Assembly: GCA_004356265.1 (NCBI GenBank)
Contig: SMXK01000182.1
Location: forward strand, 1-10,364
Direction of reading: 5' to 3'
DNA: 10,364 nt
DNA from: Bacteroidota bacterium
Lineage (GTDB): Bacteria > Bacteroidota > Rhodothermia > Rhodothermales > UBA10348
Within the stretch, counting starts at the first letter, position 1; each line of letters begins with the position of its first letter. The position numbers were made by a program, and so were the translations under genes. This document shows, piece by piece, positions 6,802-10,364 of the stretch. Under the pieces are notes generated by a model, which was not told the origin of the DNA, did no database searches, and worked only from the letters and a program-made list of their open reading frames with translations.

Positions 6802-9500
6802 TAGTTGGTGCTCAAAAGGGATCCGTGCCGCATACGCTGTGCAACGGCAGCTTTTTCCAGCAGACGACCAAGAATTTCGGTGCTGACCGGCTTACTGGCA
6901 TAATCATCCATGCCGCCTTCCAGACACTTCCGTCTGTCCTCGGTAGTGGCGTTCGCGGTCAGTGCGATAATAAACGGTTGCCGTTTGATATCCTGGTTAC
7001 TCCGAATGGCACCGGTCGCTGAAATTCCATCCATGTGGGGCATTTGAATGTCCATAAAAACCACGTCGTAACCTTTTTCGACAACGGCGTCTACCGCAAT
7101 TGCACCATTATTGGCAACATCTGGTTTATAACCAAGGCGTTCAAGCATCCTGACAGCGACTTTCTGGTTGACAAGGTTATCTTCAACCAGTAGAACTTTC
7201 AGGCTGTGCGCTACAGAGCGGCTAGGTCCCCGGTCGGCTGCGCGTGTGCGTCCGGTAACGGTTGGGTAATCGTCTTGTGATCCTGCCGGGCTTTTGCCTG
7301 AAACAAACAACTGCTTCATCGCGGTATGCTTCAAAGGCTTGGGAAGACACGTTGTAACTGCACCGGTTGGAAAACGGACTCCCAGATTTCTGAGTAATAC
7401 AATTTTAGAATCGGGTGCCTCTGCTTGCAGAGACATAGCGATCGCCCCACTGGCCACGCCATCGAGTCCATCAACGTTGTCGTTGATCATAATCATGTCG
7501 ATCCGACCCACACTCTTAATAATATCTACAGCCTCGTCTTCCGATTCAGCCATGTGTACCAGGCCACCAGCATTTTCTACCATGACCTTGATGGAGGCAC
7601 CGAACAATGGATTCCGGTTCATTACCACAATATTTTTCCCGTCAGCATATCGAACCGGGGTAGCAGTTGTGGACGTTGAGCTCAGAGCGAATGTCGCTGT
7701 GAAAAAGAACGTTGAACCCGCGCCCACGCGGCTTTCGACCCACATGCGACCGCCCATCAGCTCAGCGAGTTGCCGTGAAATTGATAAACCGAGACCCGTC
7801 CCGCCAAATTTTCGGCTCGTCGAGACATCTGCTTGCTGGAATGGTTTGAAAAGCGACTCAAAGGTTTCTTCGGCAATTCCAATGCCGGTGTCTTCGACGG
7901 CAAACTGCACTTCGATACTTGTATCTGTTAATTGAGCAACCTCGGCGCTGAGAGCAATTTCTCCGGTCCCCGTAAATTTAACGGCGTTACCAAGCAGGTT
8001 GACAAAAATTTGTCTCAGGCGCGAATGATCGCCCGTGATACTTTCTGGAATTGATGGATCGATTTGATACGAAAGATCAAGAGATTTGTCCGCAGCCTGT
8101 TTTGAGACGACGTCCAAAGCCGCCTCGACACATTCGCGCAGTACCATGGGCTCTTCTTCCAACGTGAGCCCTCCCTGTTCGATTTTCGCAAAATCGAGGA
8201 TGTTGTTTACCAATGCGAGGAGCGTTTCGCCACTGCTTCTGATCACACTGATTACTTCGCTTTGATCGTCATCCATGTCGTCGTCCGCCATCAAACTGGT
8301 CATTCCGATAATTCCACTTAGTGGCGTACGGATTTCGTGACTCATGCTGGCCAGAAACGATGTCTTAGAGCGAGTCGCCTTTTCAGCAATCTCTTTGGCT
8401 GCTTTGAGTTCTCCAACCAAAGTCGACAATTCTTCGGCACGATCATTCAGCTCAGAATGCGTTTTCTCAAGTTCGTCTGCGTAATTCTGGAGCTCTTCTT
8501 TTGATGCGCGGAGCTCGTCTTCGGTTCCTTGCCTCTGCTTAATCTGTTCCGCTACCTCCGAAAATAACTCTCCGAGCTCACCTACAATTGTATGATCTTC
8601 CACATCGAATGAAGCCATCTCACCTTTCGCAAGGGCCCGGGCCGCATCGCGCAAGTGTTCAAGTGGGCGTACTATACTTCGTGTAACAAATGTCGCATAC
8701 AAGATCCCAAAAACGAAAGAGAATAATATCAGTGCGAGAGCTGTCCAGAGGTAATTCTGAGCCTTTTTATCGCCCCTGATAATTACGTTGGCGATTGAAG
8801 TTGAAAGGTATTCGCGTATCGTTCCCAGCTCAGTTTTAATCCAGTCGACCCTTCCAGTCAGATATACGATATCATCAAAATTGCGCTGATACTCGGCGAG
8901 AGCTACTACGAGTTCAGAAACAGCAGCGTTACTTAAATTCGGAACCTGACCGATATGTTGCTGGATTTCGTCTACGCCGGCATGCACCTCCATTCTGTAT
9001 TCATCCCGCATTCGCAGCAAGTAATTTTTCTCAGCCTGTCGAGTCTTTAGAACCATGGCGACGCCTTCCATATCGTCGGCATTTCTGAGATATTGCTCGA
9101 CTACTGTCATGTTGGATCGAAGTGCTCCCTCAACACCAACCTCTTCGTAGAATCCTCTCTCCGAGTACACGTCGATCAAATTTGAGATCGAATGCAGGTA
9201 CATTAGGAGCTCGGTATGAATCTGATCAAAACCATCCTGATCTATTTTTGTCCTCAGAATTTTGTCAGACTCAATCAGGAGCAGTTCTGTCCGCTTCGCA
9301 AACACCGGGTCGCGGGTAATGATAAAATCCCTGACGGACGTATTGGCCAGAAGCACCGTCTTTTCAAGTTTTCTGATCTCGTCTCTCGAATTCATAACCG
9401 AAATCGACGTAAACGCGAGAATCAATATGGCAAATGACATGATGAACATTATCACTACGAGTGATACGGTTCTTCCATAAATAGACGATAATTTTACCAT
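6801..9500 (-). CDS. Membrane hybrid sensor histidine kinase with a degenerate and an intact receiver domain
   Basis: This 899-residue protein should autophosphorylate on His in response to an envelope signal and pass phosphate to its own Asp. Order: membrane helix 1 (about 11-33); all-helical periplasmic sensor (35-250) with TRQAEKNYLLRMRDEY (153-168), resembling helical bimodular (HBM) sensors; membrane helix 2 (251-273); HAMP (274-326); coiled coil (326-376). HisKA follows, with SMSHEIRTPL (H388), then HATPase with NLLGNAVKF (501-509), DTGIGI (537-542) and GGTGLGL (566-572). The first receiver (about 622-735) has NRN in place of the acidic pair and Asn673 where the phospho-Asp belongs. The second (767-885) is intact: E773/D774, D817, T848, K870. 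No DNA-binding or Hpt domain is present, so an Hpt partner and regulator should exist elsewhere. It follows coaE on the same strand after 81 nt. The signal is unknown. Confidence 0.96.
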   Translation of the reverse strand: MVKLSSIYGRTVSLVVIMFIMSFAILILAFTSISVMNSRDEIRKLEKTVLLANTSVRDFIITRDPVFAKRTELLLIESDKILRTKIDQDGFDQIHTELLMYLHSISNLIDVYSERGFYEEVGVEGALRSNMTVVEQYLRNADDMEGVAMVLKTRQAEKNYLLRMRDEYRMEVHAGVDEIQQHIGQVPNLSNAAVSELVVALAEYQRNFDDIVYLTGRVDWIKTELGTIREYLSTSIANVIIRGDKKAQNYLWTALALILFSFVFGILYATFVTRSIVRPLEHLRDAARALAKGEMASFDVEDHTIVGELGELFSEVAEQIKQRQGTEDELRASKEELQNYADELEKTHSELNDRAEELSTLVGELKAAKEIAEKATRSKTSFLASMSHEIRTPLSGIIGMTSLMADDDMDDDQSEVISVIRSSGETLLALVNNILDFAKIEQGGLTLEEEPMVLRECVEAALDVVSKQAADKSLDLSYQIDPSIPESITGDHSRLRQIFVNLLGNAVKFTGTGEIALSAEVAQLTDTSIEVQFAVEDTGIGIAEETFESLFKPFQQADVSTSRKFGGTGLGLSISRQLAELMGGRMWVESRVGAGSTFFFTATFALSSTSTTATPVRYADGKNIVVMNRNPLFGASIKVMVENAGGLVHMAESEDEAVDIIKSVGRIDMIMINDNVDGLDGVASGAIAMSLQAEAPDSKIVLLRNLGVRFPTGAVTTCLPKPLKHTAMKQLFVSGKSPAGSQDDYPTVTGRTRAADRGPSRSVAHSLKVLLVEDNLVNQKVAVRMLERLGYKPDVANNGAIAVDAVVEKGYDVVFMDIQMPHMDGISATGAIRSNQDIKRQPFIIALTANATTEDRRKCLEGGMDDYASKPVSTEILGRLLEKAAVAQRMRHGSLLSTN

Positions 9501-9581
9501 AGCGGTGCCGATCCCTTCGACGATTTCGTTTGTCCCTGCCCTTTTTTGATCGGCGCGACCGCCACAATGTTAAGCGGCAAT

Positions 9582-10190
9582 CTAGCGTCTGTACGCAGAC
9601 AGAACTGCCAGCAGGTTCTCCACTTCAGCCGGCAAATCATCTTCCGAACCGGAATTGTCGACTATGATGTCGGCTCGCTTCCGCATATCAGTTGCCGGCA
9701 TCTGCCCTCGAATGCGCGCGTGAACCTGTTCTTCAGTGACGTCGTCTCGATCTATAACTCGTTGCACACGTAAGTCTATAGGAGCATCCACGACAACTAT
9801 AACATCCAGTTCTTGAATACCTGATTCAAACAATAATGCTGCTTCTTTCACAATAAGCCGGGCACCGTCTCGCTCATGATTGAGTCGAAACGAATTAAAC
9901 GCCTTCCGGACTGCCGGGTGTACAATGGTATTCATTCGCAAGCGCTGTTCTTTTGAGCTGAATATCACTGACGCCAAGAATTTCCGATTCAAAGAGTCGT
10001 CTTCCAGCCATGTTTCCGGTCCAAACGCAGTCTCCAACTCTTCTCGAACACGGGCATCAGACTGCATGAGTTGACGTGCTTCCTCGTCGGAATAAAAAAC
10101 GCTGGCGCCGTGTTGCTCCAGCAATTTGCAGACGGCTGTTTTGCCGCTGCCGATTCCGCCTGTTACACCGATTACCATAGTTGCGAACAT
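9582..10190 (-). CDS. coaE: Dephospho-CoA kinase
   Basis: CoaE carries out the last step of coenzyme A synthesis: ATP-dependent phosphorylation of the 3'-hydroxyl of dephospho-CoA, in the cytoplasm. The 202-residue product has the normal family length. Landmarks are the P-loop GVTGGIGSGKT (8-18), YSDEEAR (33-39, equivalent to the substrate-binding DAD region), HP (91-92), KEAALLFESG (115-124, conserved), the lid residues around RVIDRDDVTEE (144-154), QMP (163-165) and ADIIVDNSG (173-181). Two starts are possible: ATG at 10188-10190, or ATG at 10176-10178, which would begin MVIGVTGG and match many homologues equally well. The preceding gene stops 3 nt before the first ATG, so translation is probably coupled. 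The histidine kinase gene follows after 81 nt. Confidence 0.95.
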   Translation of the reverse strand: MFATMVIGVTGGIGSGKTAVCKLLEQHGASVFYSDEEARQLMQSDARVREELETAFGPETWLEDDSLNRKFLASVIFSSKEQRLRMNTIVHPAVRKAFNSFRLNHERDGARLIVKEAALLFESGIQELDVIVVVDAPIDLRVQRVIDRDDVTEEQVHARIRGQMPATDMRKRADIIVDNSGSEDDLPAEVENLLAVLSAYRR

Positions 10191-10193
10191 ACA

Positions 10194-10364
10194 TCAGAAA
10201 TTCCACAACATTGAGACAGACAGGTTTGGAATCATCCTGCGACTTCCTTCTGATGCCGCCGCCCGAATCGCGTCAGCATCGTCGTCCGGTAAGTCGCCGT
10301 ACAACCGATACGTGATGCGCTGAACCATGGCCCATCCGTCAAACCGCAAATACGATCCCCTGCG
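10194..10364 (-). CDS. C-terminal end of an unidentified protein, possibly an outer-membrane beta-barrel
   Basis: A reading frame enters from the right window edge and stays open for 56 codons to a TGA at 10194-10196, 3 nt before coaE. Such tight spacing supports a real gene. The visible tail is about 56 residues and contains YLRFDGWAMVQRITYRLYGD, then an acidic turn, and ends NLSVSMLWNF. Alternating hydrophobic residues finishing in a terminal Phe are typical of the last strand of outer-membrane beta-barrels. That is the only clue to function; the fragment is too short to name the family. It would be the upstream member of a unit with coaE. Confidence 0.6.
   Translation of the reverse strand, partial: RRGSYLRFDGWAMVQRITYRLYGDLPDDDADAIRAAASEGSRRMIPNLSVSMLWNF

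Noticed and set aside
7294..7935. Plus-strand 213-codon open frame
   Set aside because: It lies wholly antisense to the histidine kinase ATPase and receiver region; no recognisable domain.
9501..9581. Possible promoter (TTAACA) or terminator between coaE and the histidine kinase gene
   Set aside because: No matching -10 element at proper spacing, and the only short GC hairpin is followed by A's rather than T's on the coding strand.
1..10364. Mobile elements, CRISPR arrays, defence systems, tRNAs, prophage
   Set aside because: I saw no terminal inverted repeats, transposase or integrase motifs, spaced repeats or tRNA cloverleaf in any part of the window.

Overview
The window looks like ordinary chromosomal DNA from a Gram-negative bacterium of the Bacteroidota/Rhodothermota/Balneolota type. 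That placement is an inference. It rests on the YajC sequence, on a polysaccharide deacetylase and GT2 glycosyltransferases of the kind common in that group, on the general lack of Shine-Dalgarno sequences ahead of convincing starts, and on a gene tail that resembles an outer-membrane beta-barrel. Base composition is moderate. I see no phage, transposase, integrase, CRISPR array, tRNA or rRNA.

Layout: (1) 1-1239 (+): the C-terminal part of PriA helicase, cut by the window edge. (2) 1154-5183 (-): a tight four-gene unit transcribed from about 5183 downward: GT2 glycosyltransferase, NodB-type polysaccharide deacetylase, second GT2 glycosyltransferase, and a secreted helical-repeat (TPR-like) protein. 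The junctions are a 25-nt gap, a 4-bp ATGA overlap and a 7-nt gap. The last gene runs 86 bp into the 3' end of priA and looks cut short. (3) 5270-5370 (+): a small bacterial SRP RNA (4.5S type, ffs), not coding, recognised by its GGAA-capped domain IV. (4) 5474-6780 (+): yajC, then a polytopic flippase-like protein (LPG_synthase_TM family) whose GTG start overlaps the yajC stop by one base. (5) 6776-6801: a palindromic convergent terminator containing both flanking stop codons. (6) 6801-9500 (-): a large membrane hybrid histidine kinase whose first receiver domain has lost its phosphorylation residues. (7) 9582-10190 (-): coaE (dephospho-CoA kinase), preceded 3 nt upstream by the 3' end of an unidentified gene (10194-10364).

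Functionally, the centre of the window is about the cell envelope. Two glycosyltransferases and a deacetylase that shows no export signal could build and de-N-acetylate a lipid-linked sugar on the inner face of the membrane, and the flippase-like protein across the divergent region is a candidate partner for moving it. SRP RNA and YajC both serve Sec-dependent membrane insertion, and here they lie next to each other. PriA (replication restart) and CoaE (CoA synthesis) are housekeeping flanks. There are no gene-free stretches over 300 bases.
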